Assembly (NCBI GenBank): GCA_017446685.1 | Contig: JAFSQI010000083.1 | Span: 16,590 to 80,589, forward strand | Direction of reading: 5' to 3' | DNA length: 64,000 bases | DNA from: Butyrivibrio sp. | GTDB taxonomy: Bacteria > Bacillota > Clostridia > Lachnospirales > Lachnospiraceae | Shown: in pieces, positions 19,114 to 27,548 of the stretch | Layout: every line of letters begins with the position of its first letter | Numbering within the stretch: the first letter of the stretch is position 1 | The notes under the pieces: generated by a model | Database searches by the model: none | Seen by the model: the letters and a program-made list of their open reading frames with translations, nothing else | Told to the model about the DNA's origin: nothing | Position numbers and translations under genes: made by a program

Positions 19114-20775
19114 TTATATTTCTGTTGTATGTACATAAAGAAAATCTGCATATCCTTTGCTGTCAACATTATCCGAAAGAGAATAAATTCCTACTTTTGC
19201 ACCAACCCAGGTATGATCTGAAGGAGTATATGAAACTCCCAAATCCATCAGATTAGAAGAATCCTTACCAATCTGCAAGCATATTTTCAAAACAGGATTT
19301 TTTCCACCTAAAGGCTTGAATACGTTTTGAAAATACATATCATCTGATGATAATGTCTTATCTTCATGAGAAAATTCCATTTTCCACAATATATTTTTTA
19401 TTGCACTATCTAAAGAAATACCTTTTTCCTCGCAATACTGTGACAAAGAAAACTTGCTTTCTATAATTTCTTCTTTGTTATCATCCTGTCCTTCAGAATT
19501 AATTACCACTACAAAATATTCATCATTTTCTTTTTCAAGAAAAGCTGAAAGGTATTGTCCTCCTGTCATACAAACGCCTGCTCTGTCTCCTGATAAAAGA
19601 CCGGACGCATCCATAAGAATTTCCGTCTTAAACATTGGATAAATAAGCTTTTGAGTAAGAACATTTGAGCTTTTCCAGATGATAGGCTCTTTTTCTCCGG
19701 ATGGATTTACTGCAAATAATCTTAAACCATTTTTTCCATCATTTACTTTACCGCAAAAAGAATCGTAATGGTTTCCAAGCCATTGCCACAAAAGTCCATA
19801 ACATCCGTTTTCAAAATCATCTGATGATTCCAAATAGCAAGGTTCATCAATTACACCAGTATTTGGCTTATTCATCTCATAAACAGGTTCTCCGCAATTT
19901 TCACTATCAGGATTTCCCCCGATTATAGGCCATCCGGCTTTCCATACTACAGGCTGCAAATGACATATTCTTCCATAAAGTCCTCTATCCTGAAAATGAA
20001 TAAACCACTCATCACCATTTACAGTATCAATAAGTGCTCCTTGATGAGGTCCATTAATTACGGTATTACCTGTATGCATTACCTCTTTAATTTCATAAGG
20101 GCCATAAATATTTTTACTTCTAAGAGCTACCTGATATCCCTCTTTAACGCCTCCGGCAGGAGCAAATATATAATAATAACCGTCTCTTTTATAGACTTTT
20201 GGCCCTTCTATTGTTACAGCAGGATGCTCAGGATCATTGCCATTAAAAATAAAATGATCCTCAGTCAATGCTTTTGTTCCATCAGGAGATATTTCGAAAA
20301 TGCCTAGAATACTCTTAAATCCGATTCTACTTTTTGCATAGCCATGGATAACATACGCTTTTCCGTCATCATCCCAGAAAGGACAAGAATCGATAAGCCC
20401 CTTTCCAGGCAAAATACAAATAGGCTTATCCCACTCTCCTAAAGGATCTTTTGTTTTCACAACATAGAATCCTTCATCAGGCATGCCGTAAAAAATAAAG
20501 AAATATCCATCATGATATCTTATTGCCGGAGCCCAGATTCCTTCAGAATGTCTCGGAATATCAAAACGTTTTTCTTCAATATTTTTTACCGCATAATTAA
20601 CCAGCTTCCAATTAACCATATCTTTAGAAATAAGTATCGGAAGTCCGGGAGTATAGTTAAAGCTGGAGGCAGTCATATAATATGTATCGTCAACTCTTAT
20701 TACATCAGGATCACTGTAATCCGCAAACAAAATCGGATTTCTGAAATTTGTTCCAAGGTCTGCATAATTTCCCAT
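19114..20775 (-). CDS. GH43 family beta-xylosidase/alpha-L-arabinofuranosidase
   Basis: This 553-residue cytoplasmic enzyme has an N-terminal GH43 propeller with D22 (YSDPDVIRV), D129 (GLIDSCPFWDDDGK) and E190 (TIEGPKVY). A C-terminal beta-sandwich (about 320-553) of the kind seen in exo-acting GH43 enzymes follows. It probably trims xylose or arabinose from imported oligosaccharides. The start at 20775 sits six bases after GAGG. The in-frame ATG at 20796 has no ribosome site and would overlap the esterase gene. It lies 13 bases after the esterase and 21 bases before the ankyrin-GH43 gene. Confidence 0.9.
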   Translation of the reverse strand: MGNYADLGTNFRNPILFADYSDPDVIRVDDTYYMTASSFNYTPGLPILISKDMVNWKLVNYAVKNIEEKRFDIPRHSEGIWAPAIRYHDGYFFIFYGMPDEGFYVVKTKDPLGEWDKPICILPGKGLIDSCPFWDDDGKAYVIHGYAKSRIGFKSILGIFEISPDGTKALTEDHFIFNGNDPEHPAVTIEGPKVYKRDGYYYIFAPAGGVKEGYQVALRSKNIYGPYEIKEVMHTGNTVINGPHQGALIDTVNGDEWFIHFQDRGLYGRICHLQPVVWKAGWPIIGGNPDSENCGEPVYEMNKPNTGVIDEPCYLESSDDFENGCYGLLWQWLGNHYDSFCGKVNDGKNGLRLFAVNPSGEKEPIIWKSSNVLTQKLIYPMFKTEILMDASGLLSGDRAGVCMTGGQYLSAFLEKENDEYFVVVINSEGQDDNKEEIIESKFSLSQYCEEKGISLDSAIKNILWKMEFSHEDKTLSSDDMYFQNVFKPLGGKNPVLKICLQIGKDSSNLMDLGVSYTPSDHTWVGAKVGIYSLSDNVDSKGYADFLYVHTTEI

Positions 20776-20788
20776 GTTTTTCCTCTTT

Positions 20789-21511
20789 TCATCCATTTAT
20801 TTCAATATCAGAATTAGCTTCAAGAAGCTCCTTTGCTGCAATTAAAGAAGCATACGGATTCCCAAGCTCCAATAAGCCTTTAGCTATCATTCCGGAATAA
20901 AGGCATGCTCCTTCATATTTTAAGTGTGAATTGTCTTTTTTGCCTTCAGGTGCCCATGAAGCCTCCCCCGGTGCAAGATTCATATAATATTTTTTTGAAG
21001 CTTCATCACCTGTCTTTTCAAGAAATTCTCTGCTCATCGAAAAAAGATCAACAATCGGAACGTCAAACTTTTCAGCAGCTTCTTTCATCCCTTTCACATA
21101 TTCTGTATGCTCGGAATCCTTCAATTTACCATTCTCATCAAATAGTCGTCTCTCAACCGATGTAATAAAAACAGGATAAGCCCCCTTATTTCTTGCCACA
21201 TTAACAAACTTACCCAAATTGACTATAAACTCTCCATGAGGGTCTGTATATCTTGTAGGATCTTTTATCTTTTCATCATTATGGCCAAATTGAATAAAAA
21301 GATAATCTCCCGACGTAATCTCATTGTAAATTGTTGCAAGTCTGCTTTCATCAATGAAGCTCTTTGTGCTTCTTCCATTTACAGCGTGATTATAAATGAC
21401 AACATCTTCTTTAGTATATCTGTCAAATGCTTGAGCTATACCGGTCTGCGGATATGTATTAAATTTGTTACAGGCAACTGTTGAATCTCCTGCCCAAAAT
21501 ATGTGTCTCAT
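20789..21511 (-). CDS. SGNH/GDSL acetylesterase (rhamnogalacturonan acetylesterase-like)
   Basis: This 240-residue protein has all SGNH blocks: GDSTV (nucleophile Ser), the Gly block in NGRSTKSF, FGHND, and the catalytic Asp-His in DNSHL. The order and spacing match RhgT/YesT-type enzymes that remove acetyl groups from rhamnogalacturonan or acetylated xylo-oligosaccharides. No signal peptide is visible, so it should act on imported oligomers. The true start is set by AAGGAG seven bases before the ATG at 21511. In-frame upstream ATGs would place the ribosome site inside the gene. It heads the unit esterase, GH43, ankyrin-GH43, TIM barrel. Confidence 0.87.
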   Translation of the reverse strand: MRHIFWAGDSTVACNKFNTYPQTGIAQAFDRYTKEDVVIYNHAVNGRSTKSFIDESRLATIYNEITSGDYLFIQFGHNDEKIKDPTRYTDPHGEFIVNLGKFVNVARNKGAYPVFITSVERRLFDENGKLKDSEHTEYVKGMKEAAEKFDVPIVDLFSMSREFLEKTGDEASKKYYMNLAPGEASWAPEGKKDNSHLKYEGACLYSGMIAKGLLELGNPYASLIAAKELLEANSDIEING

Positions 21512-21640
21512 AATCATTCTCCTTTTCAACAAATATATTGTAATTTTATAAATTTTAAAAAATTATTTATAGCGTCGACTTGACTAATATATTGCTTATT
21601 TTTCACAAATACATTTCATCAATCCTTACTCATTTTTAAA

Positions 21641-21688
21641 AAGAAAACTCCCGAAATCAAGCCAGTCAATAGCCTGATTTCGAGAGTT
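21641..21688 (-). terminator. terminator at the end of the first sugar ABC operon
   Basis: AACTC plus CGAAATCA on one arm pair with TGATTTCG plus GAGTT on the other, with one mismatch. On the minus strand the hairpin is followed by TTCTTTTTAAAAATG. It isolates the importer genes from the esterase operon. Confidence 0.8.
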
Positions 21689-21716
21689 AAATACTTTTTC
21701 AAAAAAGAAAAACAAA

Positions 21717-22592
21717 TTATTCTTTTACAGCTCCTACATTAACACCCTGTACAAAGTACTTCTGAAGGAAAGGATATGCAACCATGAAAGGAAGAATTGC
21801 ACAAACAATAGCTGCATAATACAAAGTATTCTGTGATACTTTGTAAGCTGTCGTCGGCGTATCACCGTCCATGATCATAACTCTCAGCTTGTACTGGAAG
21901 TTAACCTGATCAGGATTTGTAATATAAATCTGTACTGTGCTGTAGTCATTCCATACAGTTACCGCATACATAAGACCAATTGATGCAAGTGCTGCCTTGG
22001 AAAGAGGAAGTACAATTTTGAAGAAAATACCCATTGGAGAGCAACCATCAATTTCGGCTGCCTCAAAAAGTGAGCCTGGAATTCCTTCAAAGAAGTTCTT
22101 CATAAGTACAAGGTTATATACATTCATACCATGCTTTATAACCAGAATCCACATTGTATCAACCAAATGGAGCTGTTTCATAACAAGGTATTCAGGAATC
22201 ATACCGCCGGAGAATATCATAGTAAAAAGGAGGAAGAAAGACATTGCACTTCTGCCCGGCATTTCATTTTGTGTTAAAACATATCCACCAAGAGTTGATA
22301 AAACAAGACCAAGTAATGTTCCAAGTACAGTAGTGATAACTGAATTAAGGAAAGGTCTATAAAGTCTAACTGTTGTAAAAATAGTAAGGTATCCGTTAAC
22401 TGTAAAATCTTCAGGCCATAGTTTGAACTGGTAAACACCTACAGCATTAAAAGAATCTACTAAAACCTTCCAAATAGGAATGAGAACTATAAGAGCAACA
22501 ATAACGAATACAACATAGTTTACTACGTCAAATACATGTACTTTATTTTTATTAGCTTTTACACGTACCTGCTCCATCTTTGCCTGTGCCAT
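21717..22592 (-). CDS. carbohydrate ABC transporter permease (LplC/YtcP type)
   Basis: This 291-residue inner-membrane protein has six hydrophobic segments. The cytoplasmic EAA loop, EAAEIDGCSPMGIFFKIVLP, docks the ATPase. It pairs with the LplB-type permease 12 bases upstream. The LplC/YtcP subgroup typically imports oligosaccharides such as rhamnogalacturonan- or xylan-derived oligomers. No ATPase gene is nearby. AAGGAGG precedes the ATG. Confidence 0.9.
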   Translation of the reverse strand: MAQAKMEQVRVKANKNKVHVFDVVNYVVFVIVALIVLIPIWKVLVDSFNAVGVYQFKLWPEDFTVNGYLTIFTTVRLYRPFLNSVITTVLGTLLGLVLSTLGGYVLTQNEMPGRSAMSFFLLFTMIFSGGMIPEYLVMKQLHLVDTMWILVIKHGMNVYNLVLMKNFFEGIPGSLFEAAEIDGCSPMGIFFKIVLPLSKAALASIGLMYAVTVWNDYSTVQIYITNPDQVNFQYKLRVMIMDGDTPTTAYKVSQNTLYYAAIVCAILPFMVAYPFLQKYFVQGVNVGAVKE

Positions 22593-22604
22593 AATGTTCC
22601 CTCC

Positions 22605-23561
22605 TTAAATAATTCCGCGTCCACGAACTTTCTTACTAGCGTAATTACATACAAGAACAAGTACGCAACCTACAATTGATTTAAACAAACCAACCGCGGT
22701 CGTATAACCGTAATCTGGTATCGCAGTAAGGAAGGTCTGACGGTAAATATATGTTGAAATTACATCGGAAACATCGAAAACACGGTTATTATATAATACG
22801 AATACTGACTCAAAAAGATTGAGAACCTTAGCAAGGTTAAGAATCAGTACAATAATTACTGTGTTCATAAGTGCAGGAACTGTTACATACCAAATCTTCT
22901 GAAGTCTGGATGCACCATCGATATCTGCAGCTTCATAAAGCTCAGGATTGATACCTGAAAGTGTTGCCAGGAAAATAACTGTTCCCCAACCTGTCTCTTT
23001 CCAGATATTAATCAAGTAGAAAATTGGTCTCCACATTGACTGAGTATGAAGGAAATCAATACTCTGGCTCAAAATTCCCCATGACTTCAAAGTTTCATTT
23101 ACAAAACCTGTTGAAGATTTAGAGAGGAACAACTGGAAAATAGCAGCTACAACTGCCCAAGACATAAAGTGTGGTAAATAGATAATTGTCTGCAAAGATT
23201 TTTTTGCAAACATGTTATGCATCTCATTCAAGAAAACTGAAACAAGAACTGATGTAAGTGTTGTAATGATAAGTTTAGTAATTGAAATCTGTAAGGTGTT
23301 ACTAAAAGCTGTCCAGAACTCCTTTTTAGCGAACATAGTCTCGAAGTTCTTAAGTCCTACCCATGTAATATTCCTGAGTTTATACTCGTAAAAAGCATAA
23401 CGCACACCAAGCATTGGCCAGTAGTAAATTATAATTACAAATACAAGAACCGGCAAAAACATAAGATAATAACCGCGATTATTCCAAATACGAGTGCCTA
23501 GAGGTTTCTTGTTGATAGGAGCGCCTGTGGATGTAGTAGCAACATTCTGATTCTTACTCAT
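22605..23561 (-). CDS. carbohydrate ABC transporter permease (LplB/YteP type)
   Basis: This 318-residue six-span permease has the EAA loop EAADIDGASRLQKIWYVTVP near residue 205. It forms the channel with the LplC-type partner. AAAGGAAGAGG lies upstream of the ATG. It follows the binding-protein gene after a 169-base gap that holds a terminator-like hairpin, so it is probably expressed at a lower level than the binding protein. Confidence 0.9.
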   Translation of the reverse strand: MSKNQNVATTSTGAPINKKPLGTRIWNNRGYYLMFLPVLVFVIIIYYWPMLGVRYAFYEYKLRNITWVGLKNFETMFAKKEFWTAFSNTLQISITKLIITTLTSVLVSVFLNEMHNMFAKKSLQTIIYLPHFMSWAVVAAIFQLFLSKSSTGFVNETLKSWGILSQSIDFLHTQSMWRPIFYLINIWKETGWGTVIFLATLSGINPELYEAADIDGASRLQKIWYVTVPALMNTVIIVLILNLAKVLNLFESVFVLYNNRVFDVSDVISTYIYRQTFLTAIPDYGYTTAVGLFKSIVGCVLVLVCNYASKKVRGRGII

Positions 23562-23635
23562 AGCATCCTCTTCCTTTCACAAAATAGCGTTTACGAATCT
23601 ACTTATATTATATCAAAAATCGTAAACTTTTCCAT

Positions 23636-23682
23636 AAAAAACCCATCCCATTGAAGAATATATTACTCCCCAAGGGGATGGG
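23636..23682 (-). terminator. terminator/attenuator after the first solute-binding protein gene
   Basis: CCCATCCC (23642-23649) pairs with GGGATGGG (23675-23682). In the direction of the operon, TTTTTTATGG follows. It lies between the binding-protein gene and the permease genes and should reduce read-through. A second element, GCGTTTACGA near 23588 with ATCGTAAAC near 23619, forms an inverted repeat of unknown role. Confidence 0.78.
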
Positions 23683-23730
23683 AAAAATAATCATTACTGT
23701 CGTCTGAAAAGCAACAATAATTTCACTTAA

Positions 23731-25425
23731 TTACTGTGCATTAAGTTCAGAAACGATCTGCTCTGATACATCGCCATAAGCTTCTACGTACTGAGCTACT
23801 GCTTCTTCAGGTGTAATTTCACCTGCTACAGCCTGCTTCATAAGAGTAGTCTTAACTTCAACAAGCTCAGCCTCAACTTCTGTAAGAGTTTCGCAAGAAG
23901 CTGCTGCAGGAGCGTCTACACAGTTCTCTGTGAAGAACTTGTTACCTTCTGCAACGAGTTCATCATTATCAACGAATCCGTTTGTAAGAGGAGCAATTAC
24001 AAGTACAGCATCAAGGTGATTCTTCTTCCACAATGAGTTAGGGTCATTAGGAGACTGCTTAAGGTGGAACTCACCATCAGCATATTCGTATGATTTCTCA
24101 TTTTCTGTACCTTCGTTTGTCTTGAAGGACTCAGCCTTTGTTGACCAGTGAACGTCCTCAGCACCATATGTCCAAAGTGTCTGAACTCTGTCACCATCAA
24201 GCATTGTCTCAAGAAGTGCATCAAAGATAGCCTGCTCACGAGAATCATTGCCATCCTGATCGTCTGTAATTACCCATACAGGAGCTTCTCTGTTGAGGTA
24301 TCCGCCCCATGTATCCTTGATTTCCTGAATAGGAGCAAGCTGTACAAGTCTGTCATCACCAAGATCGTTGTCAACTTCCTGCTTCTCCATGTTTGTTGTA
24401 AGAGTTCTAAGCCATGTACCAGCCCAGTATGTGAATACACCTTCTGATGTTGACTGGTCATTTGAGAAGAACTTCTCACGAGCCTGCTTTGTTCCTGCAT
24501 CCTCAGTATCAGGATCGATTACGCCATCAGCATAACCCTGAGCAAGTCTTGCAAGAGCATCAATTGTAGCCTGCTCTGTGAATCCGTCTACCCAAACACC
24601 ATCCTTCTGATAGAATGAAGGATAAGCGCCCTGCCAGAACTCAGGCATGTAGTTGATATATGGAGCCTCATCAAGCTTACCATAACCTGCAGCGATTACG
24701 CCGTATGTTCCTGCTGAACCGTTTCCATCTGGATCATTTTCTGTAAATGCCTTAAGCATTGCATAGTAATCATCAAATGTCTTGATATCCTCTGCCTTCA
24801 TTCCTACAGCATCAAGCCATGACTGCTTAACATAAGTAACACATCCGTTACCATATGTAGGAGCGAAACCATAAAGAGCACCATCAGAAGTCTTCATGTT
24901 CTCGTTTACTGAAGGAAGTGTAACACGAGACTGGAATTCAGCATTTTCATAAGCATCAGCCATGTTCCAAAGAAGACCTGTTGTCTGATACTGTCTGAGC
25001 ATTGTTGCGCTCATGATAAGAGCATCAGGATATCCTTCATCACCAGGCTGACCTGTTGTAAGAAGACGTGATACTGTGCCTGAGTAATCTGAGTGATCAA
25101 GCTGGTTGATGTTGAGCTTGATAGGATGTCCAAGCTTCTCAGAAACAGCTTCTTCCCACTGCTGAACGAATTCAGCCTGTCCGCTCTCAACTGTTGCTGT
25201 TACAGTACCGTCAACAACGATGTTAAGAGTCTCAAGAACATAATCCTCAGCGGCTGCAGTATCTGTTGTTGATGTTGCTGTTGTAGAATCAGATGTCTGT
25301 GTCTCTGTTGTTGTGTTGTCACCAGTTGTAGTAGTTGTTGTTGTTCCTGCATCTGTGCTTCCGCATGCTGCAAGAGAAGCTACCATTGCTGTTGACAGAA
25401 GTAATGATAAAACTTTCTTTTTCAT
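23731..25425 (-). CDS. extracellular sugar-binding lipoprotein (LplA/YtcQ type)
   Basis: This 564-residue protein has a lipoprotein signal peptide with lipobox LAAC (Cys21), followed by a Thr-rich linker (about 25-60) and a large type I solute-binding domain. It captures oligosaccharides outside the cell for the two permeases that follow. The start at 25425 lies ten bases after GGAGG. An in-frame ATG at 25443 would put that ribosome site inside the gene. A cre box and promoter are upstream. The substrate is inferred to be a pectin or xylan oligomer from the adjacent hydrolases. Confidence 0.9.
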   Translation of the reverse strand: MKKKVLSLLLSTAMVASLAACGSTDAGTTTTTTTGDNTTTETQTSDSTTATSTTDTAAAEDYVLETLNIVVDGTVTATVESGQAEFVQQWEEAVSEKLGHPIKLNINQLDHSDYSGTVSRLLTTGQPGDEGYPDALIMSATMLRQYQTTGLLWNMADAYENAEFQSRVTLPSVNENMKTSDGALYGFAPTYGNGCVTYVKQSWLDAVGMKAEDIKTFDDYYAMLKAFTENDPDGNGSAGTYGVIAAGYGKLDEAPYINYMPEFWQGAYPSFYQKDGVWVDGFTEQATIDALARLAQGYADGVIDPDTEDAGTKQAREKFFSNDQSTSEGVFTYWAGTWLRTLTTNMEKQEVDNDLGDDRLVQLAPIQEIKDTWGGYLNREAPVWVITDDQDGNDSREQAIFDALLETMLDGDRVQTLWTYGAEDVHWSTKAESFKTNEGTENEKSYEYADGEFHLKQSPNDPNSLWKKNHLDAVLVIAPLTNGFVDNDELVAEGNKFFTENCVDAPAAASCETLTEVEAELVEVKTTLMKQAVAGEITPEEAVAQYVEAYGDVSEQIVSELNAQ

Positions 25426-25463
25426 TAAATTTGTTCCTCCCATATTTAATGTTTAAGTTAAAA

Positions 25464-25478
25464 ATGTAAGCGTTTTCA
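25464..25478 (-). promoter_or_regulatory. cre box downstream of the first importer promoter
   Basis: ATGTAAGCGTTTTCA matches the cre consensus WTGNAANCGNWNNCW fully. Its centre is about 16 bases downstream of the predicted start of transcription, a repressing position. It could instead be a LacI-type operator, since those share the core. Confidence 0.65.
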
Positions 25479-25493
25479 CTTGCTTATGTACGT

Positions 25494-25522
25494 ACTTTAT
25501 CATGTATTTGAAACCTTTGCAA
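25494..25522 (-). promoter_or_regulatory. predicted promoter of the first sugar importer operon
   Basis: TTGCAA (25522-25517) and TAAAGT (25499-25494) are separated by 17 bases. The whole gap 25426-25741 holds this promoter, the cre box, a degenerate cre-like CCGTAAGTGCTTTCATG near 25592, and a 7-bp hairpin (CTCTGAT/ATCAGAG, 25724-25747) at the end of uxaA. No gene is supported in it. Confidence 0.55.
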
Positions 25523-25741
25523 GCACGAATTTTGTAGGATTTGTAACAAACTTGTACATTTTTTTTGAGAAGTGCCATTTTTACTGCATTTCCGTAAGTG
25601 CTTTCATGTAAAAAATTTACAAATAAATTTTTAATAAACTTTGAACAAATAAAATGCTGTATGTATTTTTGCACAATTTTCATGCATGAATAAGTTGCTT
25701 CTATTGTGCATTTTTAAATTTGTCTCTGATCATTTTGTATA

Positions 25742-27244
25742 TCAGAGTGTAACTCCTCTCTTCCAAATTGCCATATCATGGAATCCTGCTTCTTCACTCT
25801 TTAATTTTTCTCCTGAAGCAGTTCTTAATATCTTGTCAAACAACTCATCTGTAAGCTCATCGAATGTTCTGCCCTCAAGAATCTGACCAGCTCTAAAATC
25901 AATCCAGTTTCCTTTTTTATCAGCGATTGTGTTGTTACTTGCAATCTTCATAGTAGGTACAGGACATGCAAAAGGTGTTCCTCTTCCTGTTGTAAACAGA
26001 ACAATCTGTGCGCCGGCACTTGCAAGCGCTGTTGCTGCACATAGATCATTTCCCGGTGCACACAAGAGATTTAGACCTCTTACATCCGTTCTATCACCAT
26101 ATTCCATAACATTCATAACAGGGTAGTCACCAGACTTCTGCGTACATCCAAGTGATTTATCTTCCAGTGTTGTGATTCCACCAGCTTTATTTCCAGGAGA
26201 AGGATTCTCATAAATAGGCTCACCCTGCTTTGTGAAATAATCCTTGAAACCGTTTATCATATTTACAGTATCATTAAATGTAGCCTCATCTTTACATCTG
26301 TTCATTAGGATAGTTTCAGCACCGAACATTTCAGGAACTTCTGTAAGAATAGATGTTCCGCCATATTCAATTATTCTGTCGGAAATTCGTCCAACAAGGG
26401 GATTTGCTGTGATTCCGGAGAATCCGTCACTTCCTCCGCACTTAAGACCGATTATAAGTTTGGAGCAATCAACTTCTTCTCTTTCATCTTTACTTACATT
26501 ATCAATTATCTCTTCCAAAAGTCTGAGTCCATCAGCCATTTCATCATCTGACTGCTGGCAGACAAGGAATTTAACTCTTGATTCGTCAACTTCACCAATA
26601 TAAGGCTTTAAAACATTAATATTGCTGTTTTCGCATCCAAGTCCTAAAACAAGAACACCTCCGGCATTTGGATGATTTATAAGATCAGATAGAATTGTTC
26701 TTGTATGCTCCTGATCATCACCTGTCTGAGAACAGCCATAATTATGGGTAAAAGCAATTACTTCTTCCACACTGCCCTTTACAAGCTTATTTGCTTTATT
26801 AGCAAGAGCTGTTGCTATATTATTAACACAGCCAACTGTTGGGATGATCCAAACTTCATTTCGTATTCCAACTTTGCCATTCGCTCTTACAAAGCCTTTA
26901 AATGTTCCTTTTTTGGTACCCATTTTGGCAATTTTCTTATCTATATCTTCTTTATCAGGTGTATATTTGTATTCGAGTATTCCCTCAAGATTAGTCTTAA
27001 TATCGTGAGTATGCACCCATCTGCCTATAGAGATGTCCTCTGTTGAATGTCCAATTGCATAGCCATATTTAACAACATTATCGCCATTTGAAATATTCTT
27101 GACAGCCATCTTATGTCCTGCAGGTACATCCTCCACTGCAGTAACTTCTCTGCCATCAGAAAGGGTTATTGTCTCACCCTTAGCCATGGGTTCGAGACAT
27201 ACAACTACGTTATCTTCAGGATGAATCTGTAAAAATCTGCTCAT
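25742..27244 (-). CDS. uxaA: altronate dehydratase
   Basis: This 500-residue cytoplasmic enzyme dehydrates D-altronate to 2-keto-3-deoxygluconate, the third step of galacturonate catabolism. The N-terminal SAF domain (about 1-90) and the large C-terminal domain are fused in one chain, as in E. coli UxaA. Conserved stretches include VGCVNNIATALANKANK and GLKCGGSDGFSGITANP. Cysteines near 143-180 and 285 could bind iron. AGGGG precedes the ATG. It is divergent from uxaC with shared operators. The intermediate enzyme, tagaturonate reductase (UxaB), is not in the window. Confidence 0.93.
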   Translation of the reverse strand: MSRFLQIHPEDNVVVCLEPMAKGETITLSDGREVTAVEDVPAGHKMAVKNISNGDNVVKYGYAIGHSTEDISIGRWVHTHDIKTNLEGILEYKYTPDKEDIDKKIAKMGTKKGTFKGFVRANGKVGIRNEVWIIPTVGCVNNIATALANKANKLVKGSVEEVIAFTHNYGCSQTGDDQEHTRTILSDLINHPNAGGVLVLGLGCENSNINVLKPYIGEVDESRVKFLVCQQSDDEMADGLRLLEEIIDNVSKDEREEVDCSKLIIGLKCGGSDGFSGITANPLVGRISDRIIEYGGTSILTEVPEMFGAETILMNRCKDEATFNDTVNMINGFKDYFTKQGEPIYENPSPGNKAGGITTLEDKSLGCTQKSGDYPVMNVMEYGDRTDVRGLNLLCAPGNDLCAATALASAGAQIVLFTTGRGTPFACPVPTMKIASNNTIADKKGNWIDFRAGQILEGRTFDELTDELFDKILRTASGEKLKSEEAGFHDMAIWKRGVTL

Positions 27245-27296
27245 ATAACCTACCCCTTAATTTTTAAAAAGTATTTTTTTAACATTGTTACATTTT

Positions 27297-27320
27297 GCTT
27301 ACATAATGTAAGCGATTACA
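27297..27320. promoter_or_regulatory. LacI/cre-type operators at the uxaA promoter
   Basis: ATGTAAGCGATTACA (27306-27320) matches the cre consensus and the general LacI-family operator TGTAANCGNTTACA. It overlaps the perfect palindrome GCTTACATAATGTAAGC (27297-27313). The cluster covers the predicted start of uxaA transcription, so a bound regulator would repress. Confidence 0.72.
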
Positions 27321-27325
27321 TTTAA

Positions 27326-27354
27326 ACTATATAATTATATAAGTTTTACGTCAA
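27326..27354 (-). promoter_or_regulatory. predicted uxaA promoter
   Basis: TTGACG (27354-27349) and TATAGT (27331-27326) have a 17-base spacer. The transcription start would fall at about 27319, inside the operator cluster. Confidence 0.6.
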
Positions 27355-27366
27355 CAAATTTTTCTA

Positions 27367-27395
27367 TTGTATTTGCTGATACTGTCTTGTATAAT
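27367..27395 (+). promoter_or_regulatory. predicted uxaC promoter
   Basis: TTGTAT (27367-27372) and TATAAT (27390-27395) have a 17-base spacer. The untranslated leader to the uxaC ATG would be about 147 bases. The gap 27245-27548 holds only the two promoters and their operators. Confidence 0.6.
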
Positions 27396-27412
27396 ACATT
27401 TGAAAAAATATA

Positions 27413-27427
27413 TGAAACTGCTTACAT
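27413..27427. promoter_or_regulatory. operator-like site downstream of the uxaC start of transcription
   Basis: TGAAACTGCTTACAT reads as ATGTAAGCAGTTTCA on the other strand, a one-mismatch relative of the uxaA operator. It lies about 10-25 bases after the predicted uxaC transcription start. The two divergent promoters are therefore placed to be repressed together. Confidence 0.5.
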
Positions 27428-27548
27428 TATTTTTATATCTTTTCATTTTTTTGAAAAAGATTATATTGTACTGATTTCATATTGTTTATTTTCACTTTTT
27501 AATATATTGAATAATAATATTTTTTTACTAAAAGGGAGGTTATTTGGG

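Noticed and set aside
23581-23630. cre box between the binding-protein and permease genes
   Set aside because: TCGTAAACGCTATTT breaks the consensus at two fixed positions.
25453-25683. 76-residue minus-strand open frame upstream of the first binding-protein gene
   Set aside because: It has no ribosome site and covers the predicted promoter and cre box. Its composition is that of AT-rich intergenic DNA.
27387-27548. N-terminal extension of uronate isomerase
   Set aside because: The added residues are hydrophobic and unlike the family, while GGGAGG and ATG at 27549 give the expected start.
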